Shown here: one piece after another, positions 11,577-21,124 of the stretch
How positions within the stretch are numbered: position 1 is the stretch's first letter
Layout of the letters: each line of letters starts with the position of its first letter
Origin: Rhipidocladum racemiflorum
Taxonomy: Eukaryota > Streptophyta > Magnoliopsida > Poales > Poaceae
Direction: 5' to 3'
Length of the DNA: 64,000 bases
NCBI GenBank assembly: GCA_036346355.1
Contig: JAYEVF010000043.1
Span: 62,001-126,000, forward strand
The notes under the pieces: generated by a model
What the model saw: only the letters and a program-made list of their open reading frames with translations
The model's database searches: none
What the model was told of the DNA's origin: nothing
Made by a program: the position numbers and the translations under genes

Positions 11577-12338
11577 TGCTCACTCCTTGAGAAAACCTCC
11601 ACTGCCTCCTTTTGGTGGATGCGGCGGCATAGGTGCGAAGCGATCACCATGCCCCACAGCGGTAGTTGTCGAAGAAACGGCATCATCCTCAGGCTCAGGC
11701 TCAGGCTGTGGCTCCTCGGGATTTGGCTCGTGCAGCTCTAGTACTGGCTCTGGCTCATGTCCATACAACGCCATTTCTAGCTCATCAATCCTTCGCAGAA
11801 GATGAGACATATACTCTCGAACTTCCTGCGGACTTTTCTTCTCTTTCTTGACCTCTTCACAGGCCTTCTGCAGCTCCTGCACCATATCATCAAGTGCATC
11901 CTCCTACGCGATGACGAACCTCGCCAAGTGTGTGATGGTGACATCTTCATCTTCAATCGGCTCCCGCTCGATCCTGTTGTCTCGGCGTGGGTGGTGACGA
12001 AACACTGTGCCTTCCAGCTCTCGGGAATAGGTGCGAGCAATGTGCCTCATAGCTCGGCGTGACACCTCCTGGATTCCCAACTCAAATGTAGACCTCCTGG
12101 CTGTGAAGTAGCATAGGCGACTGAACTTCGTCTTCTCTCGAGCGTACACTGTGATCTTGACGTCCCATGCCGTGACCAATCCAACCTGCACTATGGTGGT
12201 CCCCTGGTAAAGTGGCCTCTCGAAACCTCCAAGTACCTGCAGCATACGCCACAACTCAGCGGCATAGCCTCCTGCACGCTCGGCGTAGTTGTTGAGCATC
12301 TTCATCTGCAAAGAGACACTCACGTGAGATCGCAACAT
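11577..12338 (-). pseudogene. Extra ORF between 5' LTR and gag ('ORF0')
   Basis: Sense-strand reading frame upstream of gag. An N-terminal part (12338-11904; WRMLQVLGGFERPLYQG, VKITVYAREKTKFS) and a C-terminal part (11885-11580) share one frame and are separated by a stop near 11904. The C-terminal part is predicted helical (VQELQKACEEVKKEKKSPQE, LLRRIDELEMALYG), then acidic and Pro-rich with EPEPEPED runs. It has no gag or pol motif. An orf0 upstream of gag has been described for rice RIRE3/RIRE8-type gypsy elements; identity with that protein is inference from position. A splice-acceptor-like tgtctctttgcag lies just before codon ATGAAGATG near 12304. Function unknown. Confidence 0.6.
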
Positions 12339-12503
12339 TTAAAACCAAAGTGTAGACAAAACGAATTCAGCAAGGGGGTACGAACAAGAAAGAAGGGGAT
12401 GAGGCGAGATTTCATTCATCATCTTGTCAAGTTTTTAACTTATAGAAAATAGGTTTTATCCTCACTACGACCAATCTAACTATGGGTGAGCCTACAATCA
12501 GTA

Positions 12504-12517
12504 TGGCTCTGATACCA
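12504..12517 (-). other. Primer-binding site of element A
   Basis: The minus strand reads TGGTATCAGAGCCA four bases after the LTR end (…CGACA, GAGG, then the PBS). This matches the tRNA-Met-type primer site used by many plant gypsy and copia elements. It fixes the orientation of element A and marks 12522-16127 as the 5' LTR. Confidence 0.9.
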
Positions 12518-12521
12518 CCTC

Positions 12522-15500
12522 TGTCGGGACCCAAATTTGCAAATCCGGACCCTCTGTGTATTCAGCACTAGTCCAGGATCACGCTAGTGCACACAGTCTC
12601 AACATCGGTACATATCACAATCATACTCAACGAATTATAAAGTTCTTTATAGAAAGGAAATATAACGGGTTGCTCAACCTTATGGTCAAGTTACAAAAGT
12701 ACGCCTCGCAGGGCTAAAGTCTTATTCAAATAGAATCTGCAACGGAATATCAAGAAATCGCGTGGTGCCAACCAATATGCCACAGGTAACTGACTGGGCT
12801 CTCCCCCTAGCTTGTCGGCTCTTCCTGGAGCTCCTCCTCCAGTGCTGGCATTGATTCTTATTCAACTGATGGTGTATTGTGGTAAGAGTGAGTACTTGGT
12901 ACTCAGCAAGTCAAGCACAGAATGCAACTAATATTCGATATGCATGGCTTAATACAAAGGATAGGTTAACAGGTTCATTTGCAGTAAAGCAGCAATTAGC
13001 AAGTAACATAAGTAGATTCGAAAGAAGTAGAAGCAATGTAGTAACAATAACATTTCCAGGAGTTAAGTAACACTTTCCCCTTTTCCTAATCCACATTTCC
13101 ATCAACGTCATCATTTAACCCAACCAAACTTTCCAAGTCCAAGTAGTTTTCATGAAAGCCTAACCCTTGACTATAATTCCCGAGCAATGTCCAATGCCGC
13201 GGAGTCGTCTATGCACTTTACCCACAAGATACAACCAAACACTACAAAGGCGAGTGTCCATAACAAAGTCTTTCGGAAACTTCTAACAGCACAAGTGGGC
13301 CTCCCCGGTTATTGCAAACTAACCCTTCGCTTAGCAAAGGCGAAGTCTAGTCCAATCAACCGTTAGATGGGTACCTGGCCGTAGCCCCGGTACGCTCCCC
13401 CGTACAACTACACAAAAGGTATAGTTGACACCCCGAGGTCCCACAAGTACGTTATTAGCAACTTAATCAACTAGGTCCGTCCCATTATAGACATGTGGTT
13501 GCACATTTGACTCAGTTCAAAGGCTTGCAAGGTTAAGTCCATAGGGTGACCAGGGCAAGACTACCCGAAGAACCAAATCAACTTCCCCGGTGCCACAACT
13601 GGCCCACCCGATCATTCTTGCCATATGCCCCGGTCTAAATCTATTTATCAAACCCCAGTTGATTACCATGCACCACGTGCCATCGATAACAACATCAATA
13701 ACACATGACACTTCTCAAAAACATGTTCCATATGTCATTAAGTCAATGTTAACATGTAATTATCCAAAATCATGTTGTGACTACGTGGCAGGTCTAAGCA
13801 ATATACTACAACGATCTAAATACTCATGTTGGCAATTTAATAATGTCCAACTAAATAATCCACAACTAGGGTGACAAGGGTTTATGGCACATAAGTAAGT
13901 AATCAAGGTGTCATACTGCAATTTTGGCATTTATCTAATTTCTAGAAATAATTTAAACAATTTCTAACTAAATTAGCATGCAATAATTTAAATTAAATTA
14001 ATTTCAAAAGTGGGATCAAAATGGTCAAAGCATAACTTGCCTTCAAAGAGTACTTGTTCTTGGTCTTGAGCTGGCTCCTGGGTCAACACTTCTCATTCGA
14101 AGCCCTCGGGTACTTCAACGTCTACTCGTAATGCGTGCAAATAGCAATAAATAAACAAAACAGTACATGCACATTGCTCAAAACTTCAAATAAAGTCCAT
14201 AAACAGAAAGAGCGTGATTTTACAAATTTTTAGAAATTTGAATCGCTCAAATTAGAGTTAAAATGCAAAAGTTATAATTGTTTAAAGTTTAGAGAATCTA
14301 TTAATTAAATAATAATAGAGAAAATTTCATATTCAAAAATTAATTAAAATTCATATTTAAGTAGATTTCAATTTTATAAAAATTTAGAAATTGGAATCGT
14401 TCAAATCAGAGTTGAAACGCAAAAGTTATAAGCGTTTGAAGTTTGAAAATTCAAATAAATCAATAAACTGAATTAATCGATTTATTTTTCTACTGAAAAA
14501 TCCGATTTATGACGTCAGCATGGCGTCATAACGGGATTTGATTTTTCCACCGAATTATTTTTCTATTGAAAAATCGAATTATTGTGTTAGCCGGTCCATG
14601 GTCTCGGTCCACGGCTCGGGCTCGGTCCACCGTGGATCCGATCCACGGGCGCACGTGTCTCTGACACGCGGGACCCAGTACTGACGTCAGCACGGCTCGA
14701 CCGAGGACGGCTGACACGCGGGCCCCACGTGACGTCAGCATGACGTCACGGGTGACGTCATGGAGACGTTGGGCCAGCCGCTGACATGAGGGCCCCTCGT
14801 TGACGTCAGCGGCGATCGGGCGCGACCGCGCTGACCGCGCCGGTTCGGCTCCCGCGCACGTGGCACAATCTGGGCCGTTGATTTGAAAATCAATGGTCCA
14901 GATCAGATCTAACCTCACGCGTTTGAAAATAACGCGGTTGATCTGGACCGTTCGATCTTGATCGGACGGTCGAGATCCGATCGGGTTTCACCACGTCTCT
15001 GGGGTGACGTGGCTTGACCCGGCGCGTGACACGTGGCGGGCTCTACACCGTCTGATCTCAATCGAATGGTTAGGATCGCTCTAGGCACGATGGGGTTATG
15101 GCTACGTGGCACCATCTAAGCCGTTGGATCTAGATCCAATGGTTGGGATTGGATCGAAGAACCACAACGTGGATTCGTTATGGGGTGACGTGGACGAACG
15201 TGGATCATTGGATCTTGATCCAACGGTACAGATCTAATCTGGTTTTCTACGGTCTCGGGGAAACGTGGACTCACTATAGCCGTCCGATGAAGATCCAACG
15301 GTGCACGGAGCTCGCGGACGGTGATAGCGTTGCGGCGGAGTTGGGTGGCCGGAGACGGAGACGACGACCACTCCCGCGGTGCTTCGGGGCTCCTCCGGCG
15401 AGATGAGTGGTACTCTCTGACGCGGCTTGATGCGGCGGTTCCGGATCTGGGCTCGATCATGGCGGAGGACGGCGGAGTCAACGGCAAACGACGGAAAACC

Positions 15501-16127
15501 GCGACGGAACCCTAATCCAACTACGGTGAGCTCTAGCGGGCGAACGGCGGCTGCTCAGGCGCGAAGGTCTAGGGCTACGGGTGCGCACAGAAGAGGGCTA
15601 CATGATGGCGGCGACGGCGCTTTAAATAGGGGCCTCGGCTTCCATGAAAATCGCGGAAACCAAGGTCCACCCGGCTGCGGCGGCGGAATCCGAATTGGAT
15701 TCGGATTGGGCGACGTGGCGCAACGGTGGCCGTCGGATCAAGATCCAACGGTCGCACGCGAATGGGTTTGGTCCGGTCAGTCCGGCTCGGGTCGGACTCG
15801 ACTCAGGCTCGAATCTGACTCGGGTCGGATGAACAGTGCTAACCCGATAGATTTTCCAGCGATTAAATAATTTAATTAATTTATATAAACTCAAATAATT
15901 CGAGAAAAATAGCAAAATAATCAGAAAAATTTTGGAAATTACTTTGAGACATTTTGGACTCAAATAAAATATTTCCAACAAAACTTTATTTAAAACTTTT
16001 AATTCTTTAATTATTTCAAAAGGGAATAAATTCAAATTAAATCCAAATAAATTCCAGAAAATTCCAAAAATTCAAAAAGTGCAAAATAACATTCAAACTT
16101 ATGAAAAGAAAAAATTGGGGTGTTACA
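12522..16127 (-). mobile_element. 5' LTR of element A (3606 bp)
   Basis: The minus strand starts TGTAACACCCC (at 16127) and ends GGGTCCCGACA (at 12522), next to the primer site. It contains a GC-rich part with several 'gtccgttgatcttgatccaacgg'-like palindromic segments (about 14870-15300), AT-rich flanks, and a copy of the LTR box at about 13195-13232. The right edge at 16127 abuts an oppositely oriented LTR, into which the element probably inserted. The duplicated target would be 'actca', but the partner side lies outside the window. Confidence 0.85.
15621..15628 (-). promoter_or_regulatory. Candidate LTR TATA box
   Basis: TATTTAAA on the minus strand (CTATTTAAAG context) inside the 5' LTR. 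The equivalent CTATTTAAGG is conserved at 1600-1609, and a related CTATTTAAAG occurs near 39127 in another LTR of the group. Conservation across three diverged LTRs supports a core promoter element. The transcription start cannot be placed. Confidence 0.4.
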
Positions 16128-16995
16128 ACTCACAGGCGCAAGAGGGGGGGCCTTGAGTGTGGTAACTAGTCCCTTCAGTGTTAAAACCTTAGCGGTCAGT
16201 ACCGGATCTAGAAGTAGCTTTGGAAAGGCTTTGTTACGGTAACTCGCCTTTGTGGTGTTTGATTGTATCTTGTGGGTAAAGTGTATAACCTCTGCAGAGT
16301 GTACAACCTATTCGAATAGCCGAGTCCACGGTATTGGACATTGCTCGGTGATTATAGTCAAGGGTTAGACTTTTATAAAAATGAACTTGGTTTATGGATA
16401 CTTGGTATTGGAAATGATGAACTGACTTAGGTTGATAAATGCCTTACTTGAGAAATTGTTTACGAAGTTATTATTGTTATTACTGTTTACCGCTTTCCAA
16501 TCTATTACTGTTATTTATGAATGTTGCTTACTGCAAAAGAACCTCTTAGCCTGTCATTGCATTGAGCCATGCATATAGTTATTAGACTGCATTCTGTGCA
16601 TGACTTGCTCAGTGCTTTTAAGTACTCACCCTTGCCACAATACAAACATCAGTTGAAGAAGAACGACGCCAGCATTGGAGGGGGAGTTCCAGGAGGAGCC
16701 GACAAACTAGGGGCGAGCCCAGTAAGTTGCCTGTGGCATATTGGTTGGCACCATGCGTTTCTTTATTTTCTGCTGCAAGTTTATTTGAGTAAGACTTAAG
16801 CCCTATGAGGCATACTTTTTTTAACTTGACCATAAGGTCGAGCAACCAATTATATTTCCCTTTCAATAAAGTACTTTACTACTTCGTTGAGTATGATTGT
16901 GGTATTTACCTATATTGAGACTGTGTGCACTAGCGTGATCCTGGACTAGTGCTGAATACACAGAGGGTCCAGATTTGCACATTCGGGTCCCGACA
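16128..16995 (+). mobile_element. 3' part of a related LTR in plus orientation
   Basis: Ends in plus orientation with ...gggtcccgaca at 16995 and matches the reverse complement of 12522-about 13250 (for example 'gtgcactagcgtgatcctgg' near 16926). It begins 'actcacaggcgcaagagg', a mid-LTR sequence also seen in reverse near 34350. Its 5' part is therefore presumably on the far side of element A, which inserted into it. No primer site follows at 16996, so it is a 3' or solo LTR. Confidence 0.75.
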
Positions 16996-17385
16996 CCAGC
17001 TTTCCCCCTCCCCCTGCGATGTCTCCCCAGCACGGGCAGCGTCTCCCCTAGTCGGCACCCCACCCCCTTACGGTATCTCCCTCGGCCAGTGCCCCCTCCC
17101 CCGATGGTGTCTCCCCCCAGCTGTGTCTCCCCCTGGCCGTGTCTCTCCTAGCCCCAGCTCGACTCCGCTCGTCTTCCCCTGGCCGCGCGTCTCCCCTCCG
17201 GCCGTGACTCCCCTGAACGCCACTCGACTTTGGCCACCTGTCATCGCTGCTCGACTTCGCCCTCCTCCTCCCACATCGCCTCTGCATAGGACCTCAAGAG
17301 CTGCTGATTGGGCACATCCGAACGGGGGAGGTAGTCGAGGGGATCACTAGCGGTGGCCCGACCGCGTTGGCGACGAATATGATGC
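16996..17385. other. GC-rich stretch without recognised gene
   Basis: C/T-rich sequence with repeated 'gtgtctccccct' words near 16985-17220, then 'ggtggcccgaccgcgttggcgacgaatatg'-type sequence. Open frames here reflect composition. No motif is recognised. Confidence 0.4.
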
Positions 17386-18268
17386 CCGTCAGCGCTCGAT
17401 CGAATTTTGCGAAATTCGACCTTACCAGTCCGTATCGAAAAGGAATTTCATTTGGTTTTTCAATCAAATTTTGAATTCAAAAAAATAAAAAATTTGACAA
17501 AATTTTCCTATAATTAGTATTAATAGTCTTATGACCTCTGGTGTGAATATTTTTTTTTTTAAAAAAATGTTTGGAGATGTTTTTGAAGCGTTCAAAATGT
17601 AGAAAATATAAAAAATTAAAAAAGAAATTAGAAGTATTTTTAGAAGCAATATTTGTTCACGTATGTCAAGTAGCAATATTTGTTGAATTATGTCAAGTAG
17701 CAATATTTCTTCAACTATGTTAAGTAGCAATATTTAGTATCACTTTTGCAAGATTAAACATATGCATTGTTTGACTAATTGCTAATAAAAATTAAAAAGT
17801 TCGAATCTTGAAATGTATGGATGCCTTATAAAAGTCAATGGAGTAATGAAGGATCTTTTAAGGGTAAAACCGTTAAAGTGTATTTGAGTTGTTTTGGAGC
17901 CGACATTTAGGCCAAACCCGCCAAGTTTCTTTAATATTTTAATTATGTGAATGCCTATTTTTGCACTTGTATTGATATGTGACAAGTTTTAATTATGTGA
18001 ATTGCATTTTACAAATTTCACAACATTTTTTTGTAATTTTTCTCATTTTTTGTATCTTTCTTAATTTTTTTAACCTATCGTCGAAATTCGATGCTTTTCG
18101 ATCGAATTTCGAGCTTTTCGATCGAATTCGCTCATGCATTTGATCAGTTTTCAAATTTATTTGACTTTCAAACCCTTCAAATTTTCTCGAATTTCGACCA
18201 AAATTCGACGAATTTCGGTATCGTTGGCTACTCGAAAAATGTTCACGAAACGAAATTTAAAACCCTGA
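17386..18268. mobile_element. AT-rich hAT-like MITE remnant
   Basis: The right end reads ...aaatttaaaaccctg (18254-18268), the reverse of a CAGGGTTTTAAATTT terminus like the CAGGGTT ends of the hAT MITE at 35849-36310. Both termini are rich in cgaaattcga / tcgaatttcg words forming long inverted-repeat-like tracts. The matching left terminus and an 8 bp duplication are not visible, so the left end seems lost. It sits in the intron just before the PPR exon. Confidence 0.55.
17645..17735. repeat. 27-bp tandem repeat, about 3.4 copies
   Basis: The word agcaatattt recurs at 17645, 17672, 17699 and 17726, exactly 27 bp apart, with 'gt(c/t)aagt' filling each unit. It lies inside the AT-rich MITE-like block. 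Confidence 0.8.
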
Positions 18269-18320
18269 GCAGGACCCAGATGATATCTCAACACATATAT
18301 TGGTGTTTATGCCTTTGCAG

Positions 18321-18513
18321 GAAAATGGAACATTATAGCTGAAATTACGAAAAGGATCAGAAGGATGATAGTTGAAAAGGAGCCTGGGCTGAGCTGGATC
18401 GAGATTAAAAACATGGTTCATGTGTTCTCTACAGATGACGAATGCCACACTCAGATAGATGAAGGTCGTGGTGAGTTGGATAGGATTAAGGGAAACATGG
18501 ACTTGTTGGATAC
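18321..18513 (+). pseudogene. Last exon of a PLS-class PPR gene (E-motif region), split by Tat element
   Basis: A splice acceptor (tttatgcctttgcag, ending 18320) precedes codons reading GKWNIIAEITKRIRRMIVEK, then EPGLSWIEIKNMVHVFS and a helical tail ending MDLLD. This is the E-type extension that follows the repeats in organellar RNA-editing PPR proteins (KEPG.SWIE.....HVF). The frame enters in phase 1. It is cut at codon GAT-AC by the Tat element and resumes in the same frame at 32929, ending with TGA at 32972-32974. The repeat-coding exons are not in the window. Whether the gene was alive before the insertion cannot be told. Confidence 0.8.
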
Positions 18514-19415
18514 TGTCGGTGTTTCGTGCACCGGCAATACGAATTTATGGTCGGATGGGGTCGCGCGCTCCCTCTCCCCGAATGGTCGACTCAAGGAGTC
18601 AGAAGATGTATACTGGTTCGGGCAGAATGTCCCTACTCCAGTTCGTGCGGTGTGGATGTATTGATCTTTGGGAGATGAACAAGGGGTGTACAAGCGAGGC
18701 GGACGGTCGGCTGTCCGATCCCCTTGATGCTTTCGCTAGGGTGGTGAGGCTACCTAGAAGACTGTTTTTCTCTCTTTTCTTCGCCCCTCTCGGGCCCTGC
18801 CCCTCCTTATATAGACGGAGGGGGCAGGTTACACAGGAGTTGGGAAAACTACGAGAAAAGGGGCCTGCACGTCTTGAAATCTGGTTCCTGTCTTGTCCGT
18901 CTCGAGCCGCCTGCCCCGAGGCGGGGTTGGTGGTTCTGTGATAGCGATCTTGCGTAGTCTTTGTCTGGGTGGCGTGTTGCGTGGTGCTCTGTCGGCCTCG
19001 GTGGCTTTAATGGCGCTGACATTGCCTTGGCCTCGGGAAGCGGCGTAATCTTCTCGCGGCGTGCCTGGCGGCGGGGACGGGGCTTGACTTCTTGGTGGCC
19101 CTTCGGCGATCTCGAAGGAGCCGCCTACCCCGGTACGGATGCCAGGGGACGCTGCGCACAAGGCAGCCGCCTGACACTGGCGTGGGCCCTGCTAGCCCGT
19201 GTGCAGGTGGAGCTTGAGCTTCAATATTAGGCGGCCGGCGCATGCCGACCGTCCGGAACCGGAGTCCGCCGACCGTCCGGGGTCGGCCCCGTACAGGTCG
19301 GGGCTCGTTCCCCGCGGCCCAAGTACCTTTCGGTGGTGCTGGGCCTTCGCCGTGATAGGTCAGCCCGTTCGTGCTTCCGGGCTGATGGGGGTACCCATGG
19401 CATGGGTACTCGTCA
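18514..19415 (-). mobile_element. 3' LTR of the Tat element (902 bp)
   Basis: Minus strand TGACGAGTACCC...ACACCGACA. The block 19114-19415 is identical to 32622-32923 as far as can be read; the rest differs by clustered short indels. The PPT abuts at 19416. A minus-strand TATATAAGG (about 18812-18820) is the likely LTR core promoter. Confidence 0.88.
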
Positions 19416-20240
19416 GTAGCCCCCGAGCCCCGGAGCGGGTCGGAGAGCCGCTCGGGGGTTTAACTTGGCGGCGGTAGCCGTCGGCCCGGAGGTCGGTGAT
19501 GCTAGGTCGTCGTGGCTGCCTGGGAGCGAGCGCACCCGGTGGGTGTAGCCCCCGAGCCCCCGAGCGGGTCGGAGAGCCGGTCGGGGGTTTACCCGGTCGA
19601 AAAGTGGCCGCGGACCCTGAGGTCGGCGACGCCTTTGGTCGGGGCCGCCGCTTGTCGGTCATGCCCGCCCAAAGAGCCCGGGTGCGCCAGTGCACTAGAA
19701 AGAGCTCCGGTGCAAGGAAGACCGGCTGGTGTAGCCCCGAGCCCCGAGCGGCCGAGCCGGCCGGGTTTACCTGATCGAAAAGTGGCCGCGGACCACGAGG
19801 TCGGCGACGCCTTTGGTCGGGCCGCCGCTTGTCGGTCATGCCCGCCAAAGAGCCCGGTCTTGGCGAGCGCACCGTGGAGTGTAGCCAGCCCCGAGCGGGT
19901 CCTGAGCCGGCCGGGGTTTACCCGGTCGAAAGTGGCGCGGACCCGAGGTCGGCGACGCTTTGGTCGGGCCGCCGCTTGTCGGTCATGCTCGCCTTAAGAG
20001 CCCGGTAAGGCGGCGCACCCGGTGGTGTAGCCCCCGAGCCCCGAGCGGGTCGTGGAGCCGGCCGGGGTTTACCCGGCCGGAAAAGTGGCCGCGGACCACT
20101 GGTCGGTCGGCGACGCTTTGGTCGGGGCCGCTTGTCGGTCATGCCCGCCCAAAGAGCCCGGTGCGCGAAGCGCACCGGTGGTGTAGCCCCGAGCGGGTCG
20201 GAGAGCCGGTCGGGGTTTACCTGGCCGGACTCTGGCAGCA
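19416..20240 (-). repeat. Tandem array, about six units of 125-190 bp, each starting with a PPT-like tract
   Basis: Units start near 19416, 19541, 19730, 19879, 20025 and 20181 with (t)gtagcccc(c)gagcccc. They run through 'gtttacccggtcgaaaagtgg', 'ggtcggcgacgc' and 'cttgtcggtcatgc' to 'gagcgcacc'. On the element's strand every unit ends in GGGGCTCGGGG(G)CTAC, the tract that lies next to the 3' LTR (19416-19431) and acts as polypurine tract. Unit length varies mainly through short indels. Tandem repeats near the 3' end are known in Tat/Ogre-type elements. Confidence 0.8.
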
Positions 20241-20980
20241 GGCCACGGTGTGCGTGGGTCTTGAGTCGGTGAGCGAACGCGCGTTTACCTTCGTCGGTTT
20301 GAACGCCGTGCTCGTGGCGAAGCTACTATCGGGTAATCCGAGTGGAACCTTGGCGATCCCCTTGAGGGGTTCGTTTCAAGAGGACGTAGCTCCCGGCGTG
20401 GCGTCCGACTACCGGGGCGTTCCATAAAAACCTTTCCTTACTCGATCCCGTGTCGGACTGCCGGGTCGTCCGACCCGAAGCGCGGGCCGGCCGCTACTCA
20501 TCGATGAGTTCCAGGGAGAGTGTGAGGTATGGTCTCGGGCGAAGTCACGATGATTGGGTCGTCGCCCGACCCATCCGAGGCCCTCTGGGGCTCAGCCGCG
20601 ACTCGCCCTCGCTCTTTTACGTCTTTGGCGGCTTTCGTTCAGTGGCCGGATTTGGCCTTCGTAACCCACGGCCACGGTGCCGGGCCTCGGTGCGAGCCTT
20701 TAGGCGCTTGCCCTCCGAGGTGGCGGCCCAGTGGGCCGTTTGCATACCTTTCTCGGCATGGGGCGCCGGCCATCGTGAATCGGGCGAGGCCAGCGATCTT
20801 TGTCGCGGCGGCGGCGAGGCGGCCGTCCTGTCGGGGCAATTAATGCGCAGTGGGATTTAAATGGACTGCGCGTTACCGGGGAGACGGGCGAGGCGGCAGG
20901 CGGACGGTCTGCGACCGCGTTGATTTGCGTGAGGAGGCGTCGATTTCGGCGCGGAGGCGCGTCTGTTCCCGCCTGGCGCC

Positions 20981-20987
20981 TATAAAG
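20981..20987 (+). promoter_or_regulatory. TATA box for the antisense gene of the Tat element
   Basis: TATAAAG in 'gcctataaagg', on the plus strand, 144 bp upstream of the ATG at 21125. The intervening leader is A/G-rich (aaaggaaaagggaagaaag). No matching feature serves the sense (minus) strand here, so it most plausibly drives the antisense gene. Confidence 0.6.
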
Positions 20988-21124
20988 GAAGGAGTGGGTG
21001 GCGTGGTAGGCGCTAAGCCCTCTGTTCAAGGCCTGCAAAAAGGAAAAGGGAAGAAAGAAAACGAGGGAAGAAGAGGAGCTTCTGCTTCGCCCGCGTCGTT
21101 CCTCGCTTTCTTCAGCATTTGGAG

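Larger units (their letters stand above)
2202..16127 (-). mobile_element. Element A: Ty3/gypsy chromovirus (Tekay/Del-like), minus strand
   Basis: Read on the minus strand the order is 5' LTR (12522-16127), primer-binding site, an extra ORF, gag, protease, RT, RNase H, integrase and chromodomain. The 3.6 kb LTR, the TGTAACACCCC start, the tRNA-Met-type PBS and the C-terminal chromodomain fit the Tekay/Del chromovirus group. The lineage is inferred from architecture, not from a tree. The integrase is interrupted by the nested LTR insertion 3101-7785, and the 3' end is lost within the chromodomain. Stops and frameshifts in gag and pol make it non-autonomous. Confidence 0.8.

Noticed and set aside
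17645..17735. CRISPR-like array
   Set aside because: Direct 27 bp tandem repeats without spacers in plant AT-rich DNA; not a CRISPR.
18459..18941. Plus-strand frame of about 160 codons running from the PPR exon into the Tat LTR
   Set aside because: It is out of the PPR frame and consists mostly of LTR sequence.
19360..20235. Long open frames on both strands (about 160-170 codons)
   Set aside because: They lie in the GC-rich tandem array of the Tat element; the periodic sequence keeps frames open and the peptides (Pro/Arg/Gly-rich) match no domain.
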